Shown: piece by piece, positions 33,110-44,400 of the stretch
Position numbering within the stretch: position 1 is the stretch's first letter
Layout: each line of letters starts with the position of its first letter
Assembly: GCA_002105175.1 (NCBI GenBank)
Contig: MCGE01000007.1
Span: 744,001-808,000, forward strand
Source of the DNA: Absidia repens
Taxonomy: Eukaryota > Mucoromycota > Mucoromycetes > Mucorales > Cunninghamellaceae
Direction: 5' to 3'
Length of the DNA stretch: 64,000 bases
Notes under the pieces: generated by a model
The model's database searches: none
Told to the model about the DNA's origin: nothing
Seen by the model: only the letters and a program-made list of their open reading frames with translations
Translations under genes and position numbers: made by a program

Positions 33110-35195
33110 TGACGAAACTGTATTTTTGACATTCTCATAGGATGCGTCCTCAATATGAAAGAAATTCATTGTTATGGCGGCTACACAAGTCCGCCGACAG
33201 AAACAGGAATATCTTATACAAACGCCACAAACGATCATATTTATCTTACTCTCGACACTCTTAATTTCACTTCTTTAACCACGGCCGAACAAAAATGGCA
33301 AAACGTCGATCGTCCCGCCAATCTTCGAATTTTGCCCTCTCTTGGAAGCCTGTCGATAGCCTCTATTGCAACGGAAACACAGTTTGTTGTGTATGGTGGA
33401 TTTACTGAACCTATTAACCAAATATTGTCAACAACGGCATGGAAATGTAGCACCAGCACGAATAATTCTTGGTCACCTTTTCCTAGTCAAGGATTTTATT
33501 CTACATACAGCCCCATTGTTGATTTAGGAGGGTCAAGGGTGTGGATATGGGTAAAAAGATAAATAGATGGTAGAAGATTTTGGGACCTGAATCTAATTTA
33601 AACAGCGCTTTTCTTTTTAAATAGGGTGGCCTCGAGTATGAAAAACCAGATTAGCAAAATAGGTAAAAGCGGTCATTGATATTAATCACACCTGTTTGTT
33701 TTTGCATAGAAATAATACTAATACAGCAACAAAAAATCAAATTTATACTTTGGATTATTTTTCAGTAAGTGTCCTGCAATATGAAAAAATAATTGGAACC
33801 TTTATTAATTTTTTTGGGATTACTGATACTCCTTTCTTGTAGAACAAATGGTATCAAAGTCCGGGAGACACCGGGAATGGAAATATATGGATTAAACATA
33901 CTGCAACACTTTCTCAAAATAATTCACGAATTTACATGATGGGTGGCTATGAAATGCAGCCAGGAACGACTTCAAATGGCACTATAAATCAAATGACTCA
34001 AGTGCGATGGTATGATACCACGTCACAATCATGGGGAATGGATCAGGCGACAGTCAGTAACAATCAGCCTATTACTTCTCGCATATTACATACTACTACG
34101 AATGGTAATTTGTTGATATCATTATTAATATTGCGACCTAATATATATACTATTATTGTTTTTGTAAGTGCCTGGCTCAACCAAGTTTTTGATTTATGGT
34201 GGATATAATGGTAAGTGTAGATGTAAATCACGCTGTCAGAGTTTGCACTTATTTTTATTTTTTTACTGGTATGATAGATCAAGAAGCGAAGATATGCCAA
34301 GATTATGCATATGTCTATGATTTTATGTCAAAAGAATATACTCCTCTTGATTTGAATCAGACTGGACCAGGACCACGAGCTGCTCATAGTGGTAAGATAC
34401 CATTGTTTTTTTTTTTTTTTTTTTTTTTTTTTAGTAAACCATCACAATTTTTTTTTTTCGGTGGGGGCAGCTGTTGGATATGACACTTATATCATGATCA
34501 TGTTTGGAGTTGACTCAAATATGAAGCTTCAAAAGGATTTCAATGGACTTGATGTATCTGACGCTAATCATATTACATGGACAAGCGACACACCGCCTAC
34601 AAACCACACCAGGAACGACTCCGACAATAATTCTACTGGGGACAACAAACTATCATTAGGGGGAACTATTGGTGTAGCTATTGCCGCTGCCGCTGTCTTT
34701 GTAAGAATCATCACAACATTTATTCAACAATTCTGCTCACCGTTTTGTTTTTAATTTTCTTGACTATAGATTGGTATAGTAGCTGCTACTCTTTATTTTT
34801 TATATCGCAAAAAACAGCAGCGACAGCAATTCCAATTAGAAAAAATGGATCCCAGGGCAACCAATATCTCTGGATCAAGTCTCGATGCCCTCAACGCATA
34901 CCCTTGTTTACAAAAACCAGCATTAGATGATGAGGATATCGATAGCGATGCGACTCAAAACGTGGTGGATGGCCATCGGTCGCCCCAATCAAATCAAACA
35001 ACATCTACAATGGTGGGATCGTATGGTAAATCTCCATTCAATGATGGACTGATGGTGAAACCATCAACTAATACTGAAGAACATGACCATACCGACAGTT
35101 CTCCTCAAATTTATCCATCTCATGCTGTTTCATATGAATTGGCAGATCGTAGCGATTCTCATTGTATCATAAAGCCACATGATGCAAACATTTAA
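32940..35195 (+). CDS. Kelch-repeat type I membrane protein
   Basis: Nine exons: 32940-33015, 33141-33550, 33625-33635 (11 nt), 33710-33764, 33843-34104, 34169-34210, 34278-34391, 34471-34700, 34770-35195; 541 aa. A signal peptide (MSRLVFILLFLEYTIA) leads to an extracellular beta-propeller of kelch repeats, recognised by the double-Gly turns CYGGYTSPP, VVYGGFTEP, WIWGGLENN, YMMGGYEM, LIYGGYN and by regular W/Y spacing. One membrane span follows (about LGGTIGVAIAAAAVFIGIVA, continuing TLYFLY), then a basic stop-transfer RKKQQRQQ and a 110-aa polar cytoplasmic tail. Many N-x-S/T sites lie outside. Every junction keeps frame; the 11-nt microexon restores the GGLENN motif. Kelch membrane proteins of this build occur widely in fungi, with roles in polarity or cell surface that I cannot specify. 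Ligand unknown. Confidence 0.85.
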
Positions 35196-35439
35196 TATTT
35201 ACCTCATATATGAGTCTTTTTCCATGTTCTTCAAATCAATTAATCATTTTTGCACTCAGTCATACTAGACCCTCCTCTCCCCCATTGGTAATAAATTATG
35301 TTGAGATTTACTATATATATACGTAGCTCATCAATCATGCTTTCATCATTCAGGTTCACTGCGAATAGTTTGTGAAAAAAGGTGCAATATTTTCACACTC
35401 CGTTTCACATGAATTTTTCTCTTTCTCTTTTCTTTTTAA

Positions 35440-35730
35440 AAAACCATGTTCAATGAAGGAAGTGGCCAACTTGAATTAGTGGTTAGAACTTGAATCAGGG
35501 GCATTTTGAAAAATGCAATATAAACATCATGGGGAAACCCTTTGATTTTGGATTCGCGATGTGGGACCACGATTTGATTAGCCTTTATCGCAAGATTATT
35601 GTTAATAGATTAGCTTAGTGTTAGTTGTCATAGTTTATGTTAGTACTTCATTTATATCTGAATAAACTATCTGGTGTTTTTCTCAATTGATGTGTCTCGT
35701 ACGTTTATATACATTGTTTGTTTTGTAGAA
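35440..35730 (+). repeat. Dispersed non-coding repeat (copy F)
   Basis: Carries TTAGAACTTGAATCAGGGGC, GCATTTTGAAAAATGCAATA, AACATCATGGGGAAACCCTT, TGATTTTGGATTCGCGAT, TTAGCTTAGTGTTAGTTGTC and a tail ATATCTGAATAAACTATC. It lacks the distal blocks beyond the AATAAA and starts directly at the core. Confidence 0.72.
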
Positions 35731-35929
35731 TGGGTTATACAGACTCATAGAAAGAAAGAAAAAACAGACGTGGGTGTATATGGCAGTAGTTTGCGTATTA
35801 GACGACATCACGGCATCACTCAGCTATTGTCATAAGAGCAACGACTATGGTTGAAGGATACTCACAAAAACAACTCCAACAGCTACAACGTTCATTATTC
35901 CATGAGTCAGAGCATGATAAACAAAAAGG

Positions 35930-36425
35930 TATTTTTTATTGAAGTATATTTGATGGATACTAAAATTAAAGGCGAGGGGTTCATTTTAACAAGTGATGTA
36001 ACAGAAGGATCTATCTGTTATTGAAGCAAACCTACTGTCAACACTAATCAAAAGCGCAGACAGTAGTAAAAGCGAGATCTATTGCAAAAGACAAGAGAGA
36101 GACTAATGGGTCATTTTCATTGAAGTAAGCAAAAAGAGACATATTTTATTCAAATATAGATTCAAGCTAACACTAAACTAACCCAGTGAAGGCCCCAAAA
36201 AGCCAACCAATGGTGCCTTCAGATCCTACATCCAAAATGAAAGGGTTTTCCCATGTATGTTGTATTCCCTGAGCTGGAAACCGTTCTAAACTAGTCCTGA
36301 CACTAATCAAAGTCCAAAATAATCCTATAGAAGTTGAATGGTGAAGAAAGAAACGAAAGAAACGAAAGAGCGAAAAAATAAAATTGGGAGCAAATATTTC
36401 AAGCGTGCGGAATTTGAAATGTTTT
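35930..36425 (-). repeat. Dispersed non-coding repeat, short subtype (copy G)
   Basis: On the plus strand: TTATTGAAGTATATTTGATG, TGTCAACACTAATCAAAAGC, AGAGAGACTAATGGGTCATT, AAAAGAGACATATTTTATTC, TCCAAAATGAAAGGGTTTTC, CATGTATGTTGTATTCCCTG, CTAAACTAGTCCTGACACTA and, at the other end, AAGCGTGCGGAATTTGAAAT in place of the CACGTG box. It is followed at once by copy H in the opposite orientation. Confidence 0.75.
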
Positions 36426-36569
36426 TTTTATTGTCTCTTGATGGAACCCCCTCTTTTCTTTTACAACCATCGAAAATACTACAATATTAGCATGGTTGCT
36501 TTCTTCTCATGGCAACAATTATCGCTATTTAATATAAGTTGCATTACCATTCACTTCTCTTGATTGCTT

Positions 36570-36880
36570 TGCTGGCAAAGTAGAACAATTCGGCCAAGTT
36601 TAGTTAACCCCTTCACTAGAATAATCTGTCGCTCAACGTAGAATAGACCACCCTCTAATATATGTTACATTATGTTCATTCTACAAAAGACACCCTCATC
36701 CCACACACGTCTTAAGTATCTTATCTTTCGATAGGTGTTATAATACTATCATTAGACTACATAGTTTAGTTTGGTTGCCATAGTTTATAGCTATGTCTGA
36801 ATAAAATATGTATTGTCCTTTTATATTTACTGTATATCGTCTCCTATACGTTTAGTTAATTTCTCAGGATGAGTATAACC
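36570..36880 (+). repeat. Dispersed repeat, 3' arm (copy H)
   Basis: Shares with 59985-60290 the blocks GGCCAAGTTTAGTTAACCCC (cf. CCGGTTTACCCCTTTACTG), CACTAGAATAATCTG, ACTATCATTAGACTAC, TAGTTTAGTTTGG, CATAGTTTATAGCTATGTCT and GAATAAAATATGTATTG. Its tail TAGTTT...AATAAAATATG is also the tail of the other copies, but here in the orientation opposite to copy G. Confidence 0.65.
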
Positions 36881-38904
36881 ACAGCACATATATTTGTAGG
36901 ACAAAAAAGAAGAGCCAACGTATCTCTGCAAGAAAAAAAAAAAAAGGATTAACGGCGTGAACCACTACGACCAGCATCCGTGGTCAGAGTTTTGTCTCCA
37001 GTATTTCTGTCATTAGCATTTTTGGTAAGATCGGAATATTTTTTTTTTTTACTTTAACTTTCCTGCGGAACTGCGCCATACGATATCAATATGTAGAATA
37101 TGTTTCCTCGACTCCCAATCCCATTCAAATAAAAAAAAATTCTCCGTTAAACGAAAAACCAGGATTCAGTCAAATGTCTCCACCCGAAATTATTTTTTAT
37201 GCAATACAATTTGGCAAAACAGTCGAATTAAAGCAATGTATATATCACAATAGGATAATAGGACAAGAATCATGTCTTCTAAAAAAACATCTATATTTAG
37301 CCTACCACGATGCAATGTACTGTCCTGCACTGCACTGTATGTTATATATATAGCTATTGGATGCAGAATGATATTGTATAAGCACTGTGCGCTTATAACT
37401 AAGGCAGAGCATGTATAGTTAATGACAAACTTTCTCTCACTCTCGAGACAAATAAAGACGCTTCATGATGAATTGTGTTTTATTGACAAAAAAAAAAAAA
37501 AAAAAGACTAATATATCCATAGTTAGTAATATAATAAGAGATAGAGGGGAAATATTGGTGTTGTTTTTGTGGTCATTTCATTAGAAAATGCTTTCTATTT
37601 GATCGAAAGTTGGTTCACCTCGAGCTATGTTTATTTTTATTGGTCCCACCTGAACTATTCTACTGTACAATGGCGTAAAATACCAATTATCTTATCACAT
37701 ACCGAGAAAAGAGAAGTTTGCTCATATCGAAAAAAGGGGCACGGTTCGCTCCTCTATTTCTCCTATTCCTATTACCAAATGGCATGTGCTGAGTCATTCA
37801 TTTGGCTAGAGTTGTAGACTATCCAATCACCCCAGAATAAAAACGAGACCAAGTTTCCCCAAAGTCTAGAGTCAAAAAAAAAAAAAAACCTCAAACTCGA
37901 GTCAATCAGACGACAACAAGTAGACACTTGTTGTAAAAACTGAACTAGAAAAAATGCGGAGATGCTTTGTTTATAAAAAGAACAAAAAACGCCTTTTTTA
38001 GTCGGTAAGACCCTTTTTACAAGTTTGCATGGAGTGAGTGAATTATTGGCGGAGTTTTGAAATCTGCTTTTACAGTACTTGCTATGCTTCAAGCATAATA
38101 TAGTACTTACAGTACATTACTGTATAGCGAAGAACTAGGTGGTTCATATTGAAATGGAATTTTTTTGAGATCAAACAGTGATGAACGATTCTTTACTTTA
38201 GATTTCTTACAATGTAAACAAAACACAAAAAGGGTACAACGAAGAAAGGTCGTTTCATCAAGGGAAATAAAAACATTCGCTGGGTGGAAGATTAGAAAGA
38301 AAAAAAAAATAGACACCCTTGTTACACAGGCACATCATATAGTTCGCCCAGGAGTATCAAAACTCATGATCGTCTAAATGGATCGTCAAAATGGAATTCT
38401 AAAAAAGAAATTGAACGCCTTGCCAGTTTTATCACATGAAGTAGTGGTTGAGAAGAAGTTCGGGGAGAGAAGGAGAATGTGTAGAACATTCGACCTAGCG
38501 TTATTTTTAATGGAAAAACAATAATAATAATAATAACAACAACAACAAGGTCAGATCAAACGAAACATTCTCCTCGTCCTGACGATGACTTGATAGCGAT
38601 TCAAATAACGTGATGATCTTGCTAACGTAAAAAGCTGAGATTGTATCATAGACGAAGAAATAGAGAGGGTGAGACCGACCCCCTGGCCCGCACCTCCGTT
38701 TCTATTATTTCTTTCTATTCCACAATTTTTCTTTTCTTGCCACAACCGGACTTTAAAAACCATCCCCGCATTTCTCCTTTTCCCCCTTTTTTTTTCCAAC
38801 TTGTATAAGAACCCTTTTTTTTCTTATATTTTTTCGTTTCTTTCTCTTTTCTATCCATTGTTATCAAACATATCAACCCTTTTTTTTTTCTCTTTTATCT
38901 CATC

Positions 38905-39377
38905 ATGTCTCTCGCCATCTTAAAGCCCCAAGAAGAAATTAACCACAACCAACCAACGTTGAATCATACCCAACCTCGGCGCCAAATTATCAAGAAGAAG
39001 GTGATTGCGATTGGAAAAATGTCAAAACACTTCAAAGTATTAAGGGAACACCCAAATTTGGTGAGTGAATTAAAGAGCTTGAATGGTGGAAAATTGCCCT
39101 TGGGAGTATTGGCTCAAGGTGAACAAGGATTATTGGATGGTAAGTGAGAAAAAAAAAAAAAAAAAAAGAGAGAGATAGTAGAATCTTCTATACGCATAGC
39201 TCAATCGCTTTTTATTTATTTATTTATTTATTAGCCATTGCCAAGTTCAAGACTGGTACTAAGACCTTGAAACAACAACATCGAATGGACGATGACGGTG
39301 TGGATCAAAAGGATCGATCATTACAACATCTCCTTGCTACTCCCAATACCAAGGTTGCCAGAGAAGGTCAAGTCTGA
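38905..39377 (+). CDS. Stand-alone calcineurin A C-terminal-tail protein
   Basis: Two exons, 38905-39139 and 39235-39377; 125 aa. The segment IIKKKVIAIGKMSKHFKVLR (about residues 28-47) matches the calmodulin-binding helix of calcineurin A (pattern K-I-x-A-I-G-K-M-x-x-x-F-x-V-L-R), and GGKLPLGVLAQGEQGLLDAI matches the conserved stretch that follows it in fungal catalytic subunits. The phosphatase domain and the calcineurin B-binding helix are absent, and no reading frame for them exists upstream. The C-terminus (KTLKQQHRMDDDGVDQKDRS) shows no clear autoinhibitory motif. The gene looks intact: pyrimidine-rich promoter, CATCATGTC start context, GTAAGT donor, TTATTAG acceptor that joins LLD to AIAKF, stop followed by T-rich and AATAAA sequence. 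It may bind calmodulin on its own; alternatively it is a recently truncated duplicate. Role unknown. Confidence 0.75.
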
Positions 39378-40069
39378 TCTTTGTCTCGAAAGACACACAT
39401 ACTGTGCCCCATTACTTTTGAATCCCACTCACCCCAACTATGTGTATATACCAATCCTCCACTGTTTCCCCCACTCCACTAGTTGTTTTCTTATATCTAT
39501 TATTCATCTTGTTGATACATTTCTACCTTTTTTTTTTTTTGATCCCTCGTTCCTCATTATTTTTAGTTTTGTGTGTATAAAAAATGATCTATATACGCAT
39601 TCACCTATTCTTTATAATTATATCTTATATAATAAATAAACTTGTCATAGTTTTTGTTGTCTTTTTTTGTTGATTTGTTTTGTTTGTATTTTTTTTTTTG
39701 TGTTCCCATTCTTTTCCTTTATCGAACCCGCCCATTTTGTTTCAATAAATAAATACAAAAATTGGTTGATTTGGATTATTGGCACGATATGTTTCATTCC
39801 TATTTTGCCTAATATATATAAATATGTAAAGGAAGGAAAGTCCCGCCCGCTTCACCCGCACACACAGACTCGTACATACACACACACACACACACACATA
39901 TGCACTCACGGGCATACACAGAGAGTAGAATATTATAGATAGATGGTAAACTTGATTTATTTTTCGATGATAAAAAAAAAATGCAAGAGAAAGAAACTAT
40001 GCAACTAATATATAATCATACTAAATAGACGCAGACACATATATAAGTATTATTGACTAACTAAGAATG
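39378..40069. other. Convergent intergenic region with CA microsatellite
   Basis: T-rich 3' flank of the calcineurin-tail gene with AATAAA at about 39631 and 39746. A (CA)n tract at 39875-39899 follows. A 91-codon frame at 39667 that runs through the CA tract is judged spurious. Confidence 0.6.
39875..39899 (+). repeat. (CA)n microsatellite
   Basis: An uninterrupted CA dinucleotide tract of about 10 units, preceded by looser CACACAGACTCGTACATA. It gives a His/Thr run in one frame but lies outside any gene. Confidence 0.85.
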
Positions 40070-43000
40070 AGATGGCGGCGGCTGATGAGGTAGATGTGGC
40101 ATGATAGATGGTGGATGATGATGATAAAGTTAGTTGCTGTTGCTATAGCATAAGTAAAAATTGCTGAAATTGTTGGAGCTGTTGTGCAGCGGCTGAAGGG
40201 CTCGCGGCTGTGTTGATATCTGTCACGTTTACCGAATGGCTTTGTTGTTGTTGTTGTTGCTTCATTAAAGGACTTTTGCCATCATTTGAGCTTGCTGCAT
40301 CATGGACCCCATTCCCAGTACCTTGTTGTTGGGTTGCAGCATTCCTTAGTACTTGTAGTTGAGTCAAATGTCATTGTGATTGAGTCTGCTGAATGTCTAC
40401 CATTTATTGTTGTTGTTGTTGTTGTTGAGCAGAAAATAGTATTTATGTCGGTTGTGTCGTAAACGAGAAGCTTAAATTGGTCAGATTCATAGAGGTATCC
40501 GGTGCTGGAATTGCTGCATAACCGAGATTAATGCTGATGAATAATGATTTTGCACCTGAAAAAGAGAAAAATTGGGAGGTTAAAAAAAAAAAAAAAAAAA
40601 AAGGTCATTCAATGCGTATTCTTGTTTGATTTCAAATCACACCCACTCTAACAGAAATACGTTAAATAAATCTTACTTTGTGGTTGTAGCTAATTCATTG
40701 AGACCATGACGTTTTTTCAAAGTCTGCATAAGAATGATATGGAGTGGTCTGGGAAATCGCTGAGATTGTTACTGAAAAAGTGGTTGTGGTCGAGTCAAAG
40801 GTGAAATTGATATTGCTGTTGTGCTTTGGTTGGTGCTTGAGCTAATGGTGGTGTCGGCGCTGGTAGCATAAGTGCATGACTTTCGCTGAAGGATGTTGAT
40901 TATTGTTGGTGGTGTCCATAGGATAAATTTCCAAACTTGGAAATTCCACAGTGTTGGTTCAATTTGTCATGATCGGCGTTGTTGCTGATGTTGTTTTGCA
41001 GTTTTGGGGAGCTATTTGTTGCAATAGGAGGATAAGATGGATATCTTACTTGATGAATCACCGGCCTAGTTTTTCTTGGTGTAGCCGACCTTGATTTTTG
41101 TTGTAATCGTTTTGTTGCTAGTTGCCAATTCCATTACACTTCCTCTAAACTAAGCTCTGTGGCTGTTGATAACCGATTTCCATGGCGCTTCATTCCATTA
41201 AATTTAATAGTGCGACTTGGTTTTGATGCATTATCTACAAATAGTTTGTTTTTTTTTGACTTAGTACATGTGTGACACACCCCTCCTTTTTTTTCGTTGT
41301 GCTTACGAGTAGATCCTTGATTTTCTTTTCTTTCCTTATGAGTTTTCTTGATCGCTTCAAAGATACCATATTGCGGTTCCTTTTTGCGTAGGGAATCAAA
41401 TTTCACAGTGGACGACAGTTTTGATAGATAACTTTCAAGCTTGTTGGCATAGCCTAATGAAAAAAAAAAAAAAAAAAAGTGAGAAGCATGTCTTCCGATT
41501 AACCTTGATTTTTGTTGTTTACCTTGATTCACTTGACCAGATAAGGTTGTCAAGTTCTTTCCACGCCGGAGTTCATACAGTTCCCAGGGAGTTCGTTTTC
41601 CACCAACCAACGGTGTGCGGATAGAATTGAATACATTGCAAATAAGGTCCCAGTTGAATGAAAACTGCATAATCAATGAAATCAAGAACAAATCATCATC
41701 GTCTGTCCAATAGTCATATGAATGAGAACCAAAACCTGGAGATAATAGAAATGGATACGGATATGGCGACAGAGATAATGATGGTGATGTACGTGATGGT
41801 GGCGGTGACGGAGGCGGGGATGGTCAAGAAGGAGTTGATGACAGTGGTGGAGCATATTGCGCTATAATAAGACAATCAATAAGGTAAAAGAATGGGTGAG
41901 CTACAATGTTGAGATCTCGAAATCCGCTCAATTCCTTTTTCTGTTCATAGAACATCCGCATCCCCTAACTTACATGGTACTGACTGAGTCAAGTGATATC
42001 GTTTGTTGTTTGGTGGAATATCGACATGTTAATCATCCATGGATTGCCGAAGTTGAAGCTGATTGGCTATCAATAGTGCGTTTCCTAAGGCCATATTTCT
42101 TGGAGGAGAGAAGCTTGGTAATTGGCACAATACGCCCATATTCGACTTCGTTGAAGTAAGGATCAAAGCATTTGGATCAGGTGGTTCATACAGAAATAAT
42201 GAGGTGATGTTGTTCAAGTCCTTGATGCTATTTTCGGGCAAAGTCACTATGGATCGGTCGCATTCCACCATCAAATGTTGGCAAAATCCAGAAGCCTCAT
42301 AGGAGTTGTTCATGCTGGATAGTATGGCTGTTCTTTCCATTTCGAGTTCCGTCGCGATAAAATCATCGATGTTATTATCGTCATTGTTACTGGAAATGGA
42401 TATCGCATGTTGTTCAATTTGTTGTTGTCCTACAATGTTCTCGGAAGTTGTGTCCGTCGTCGCTGGTGGTGTATCCATTACCGCAATTGTAGACGTAAGT
42501 AATGGCGCATCTGTTGTTGTTGATACTGGTATACGTTGATATGCTGTAGACAAACTAGACTTGTCCGACGTGTCGTATCATTCCACGACGGCATTTAAAA
42601 TCATGTAAGCAGTGGCGATTCCCCATTTCCGTTCTTCCTTGAAACCGGTTCGCATCTATTGCATTTCTTCCAGCATAAAATCGCAGAGTGTTGTAGCTCG
42701 AGGTACGGACGTATGTCGTCATATTTGTTTGAAGCTCCACATATTCGTTGATTTCCAAGTTTTCGATACACTATAGCGCCTTGAAGGGTATCAATTCATT
42801 TTGAGCCACCTATTCATTAGCAAATGAAGCATGTTAACAAATTTCACTTCCAACCGTCCCATTCGTATCCAACACTTCCTTTTTATCTATCTTACGTTCC
42901 AATCATGGGTAGCCAATACTATTATATAGGTACCAAAAGCTTTGATTAGCGGTTGGTATTTCGTCTTGAGAAGCCACGCATACAAATCCAAAGAACCAGC

Positions 43001-44400
43001 ATTATCGGCACCATAGTCAAGTCCATTAGCGTCTAATCGAAGATTGTTGTAAAGTAGGTACAGGCACCAGGGCTAAATCTGTTGATGGAATAATGGGTGT
43101 CATTGCATGTTGCACAGGCTGTGAGATCGGAGTAAATGCTGATAATTGTATTTCTGACTTCATACGGATGTTCTTGATAAACGAGCGGATACCATAAAAA
43201 ATTGGGAGCAAGAAAAAACATCAAGAAATATTCATGAGATGAAGTTCCTTCAATGGTTCAACTATTGTTTATATCATCTTTACCTTTATTTCCAATGGTT
43301 TTTTTTTTATTTGATTCCAAGCGGATCTCAATTCCTGAGCAATCAAAGCACGTAGTCCCAGAGGATCCATTTCCATTAAATCAACATGAGATTGCAAATC
43401 AGTGGATTTCTGAGCAGGCATAACACGTAGTTTCAGGGGATCCATTTCCATTAAAGCAACATGAGATTCCAAACCAGCGGATTTCTGAGCAGCCATAGCA
43501 CGTCGATCCAGGGGGTCCATGTCCATAGAAACGAGGTAATGGTTCAAACCGGTCAATGAGATGCCTTTCATACTTAGAGTCCTCCTATTAAATAGATAAC
43601 ATGGTAAGTGCTCCCTTAGTTTTCATCTAGTCATTGTATAAAAATAAAAATAAAAATACTTGCAATAGTTCATCATTTATCCAAAAGGAAGCCCATATTG
43701 CCATCAAGGTCTCTGGTGTCACCTGATTTGAGAAATGCAGCAAAATCGTCTCTCTTGTTGTCAGTGGAGTGGAGTGTCAACAGTTCTTTGCACAGAATTG
43801 CTCGGTTTTTCATGAGAGACCTAAAAGAAGTCAATAAAATATCAGTAAAGGTATATCCACATGCCCTCTTCCCAATATTTGAGTCTTACAACAGCTCTTT
43901 GGCTATTTTTTTAAAAATTGCCTTCCATAAATACAAAATAAAAGAAAAACCGTTTCTAAATGAGTTCCTATAGTACAAACATACATGTATCATAAAACCT
44001 TGAAAAATTCTTACGGTGTAGTCGCCCACATCTATAGTTGTATCCATGATATCAGAGTCTGAAGTGTTGGCAATCAACGTCCTTTCGCGAAAAAGGTGTA
44101 GGATAGAGACAGGAAGCCTTGCTATTGCCGCACTTTATTTGAGGGTAGAAGTATGTCGTCTGGGAAAAGCTGCAATAAATTAGTATATAGATGGTATTAA
44201 TAAATAAGGCGTGTCATGATGAGTGATAAATAATGATTGCTTTTCTTACCAATTTGATAGGAAACAGGACTTCTTTGATCTAAATAAAGGAAGATTGTTA
44301 GTAAAGTTTTTTTATTAACGATCAAGCGTGAGTAATGTTCCTGTCTACCTTTCTCGAATTATGAGGAATTGACTTGTAATTGTGGAGATAATCTAGTAGT
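40070..44400 (-). pseudogene. Decayed EAF1/VID21-like NuA4 scaffold gene
   Basis: Recognisable pieces of an EAF1/VID21 (HSA-SANT) protein run in order on the minus strand. The HSA domain (42700-42560) reads CDFMLEEMQ-stop-MRTGFK then EERKWGIATAYMILNAVVE-stop-YD; both stops (TAG 42658-42656, TGA 42580-42578) replace conserved Trp codons. The SANT/Myb part (41730-41560) reads YWTDDDDLFLISLIMQFSFN, WDLICNVFNSI, GGKRTPWELYEL, then TGA at 41826-41824 lies just before it. TELSLEEV is followed by TAA (41134). The Gln-rich C-terminal part has QQQQQQQ-TAA, QSQ-TGA and LLML-TAG stops. Upstream exons 44279-44250 and 44169-44015 show a one-base frameshift after NKVRQ. Splice sites (GTAAGA, GTACCT types) are still visible, so decay is recent. 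EAF1 is the scaffold of the NuA4 histone acetyltransferase; an intact copy should exist elsewhere. Start and end are approximate. Confidence 0.72.
43312..43526 (-). repeat. Three 75-bp tandem repeats in the EAF1-like pseudogene
   Basis: Copies begin at 43526, 43451 and 43376 on the minus strand; the third is incomplete. In the open frame each unit reads like MEMDPLKLRVMPAQKSTDLQ. The period is exactly 75 bp, a multiple of three, so the frame is kept, and the units differ by about a dozen substitutions. Confidence 0.85.

Larger units (their letters stand above)
35196..38904. other. 3.7 kb repeat-rich gene-poor region
   Basis: Contains three repeat segments (about 35440-35730, 35930-36425, 36570-36880). 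The stretch 36900-38900 is AT-rich with homopolymers (A-run about 37488-37505) and an ATA/ACA microsatellite at 38520-38548; its last 250 bp are the pyrimidine-rich promoter/leader of the next gene. Short frames at 37569 and 38165 lack start context and domains. Confidence 0.5.

Noticed and set aside
39667..39942. A 91-codon frame through the CA microsatellite
   Set aside because: The His/Thr part comes from the CA tract; the hydrophobic part from a T-rich 3' flank of the calcineurin-tail gene.
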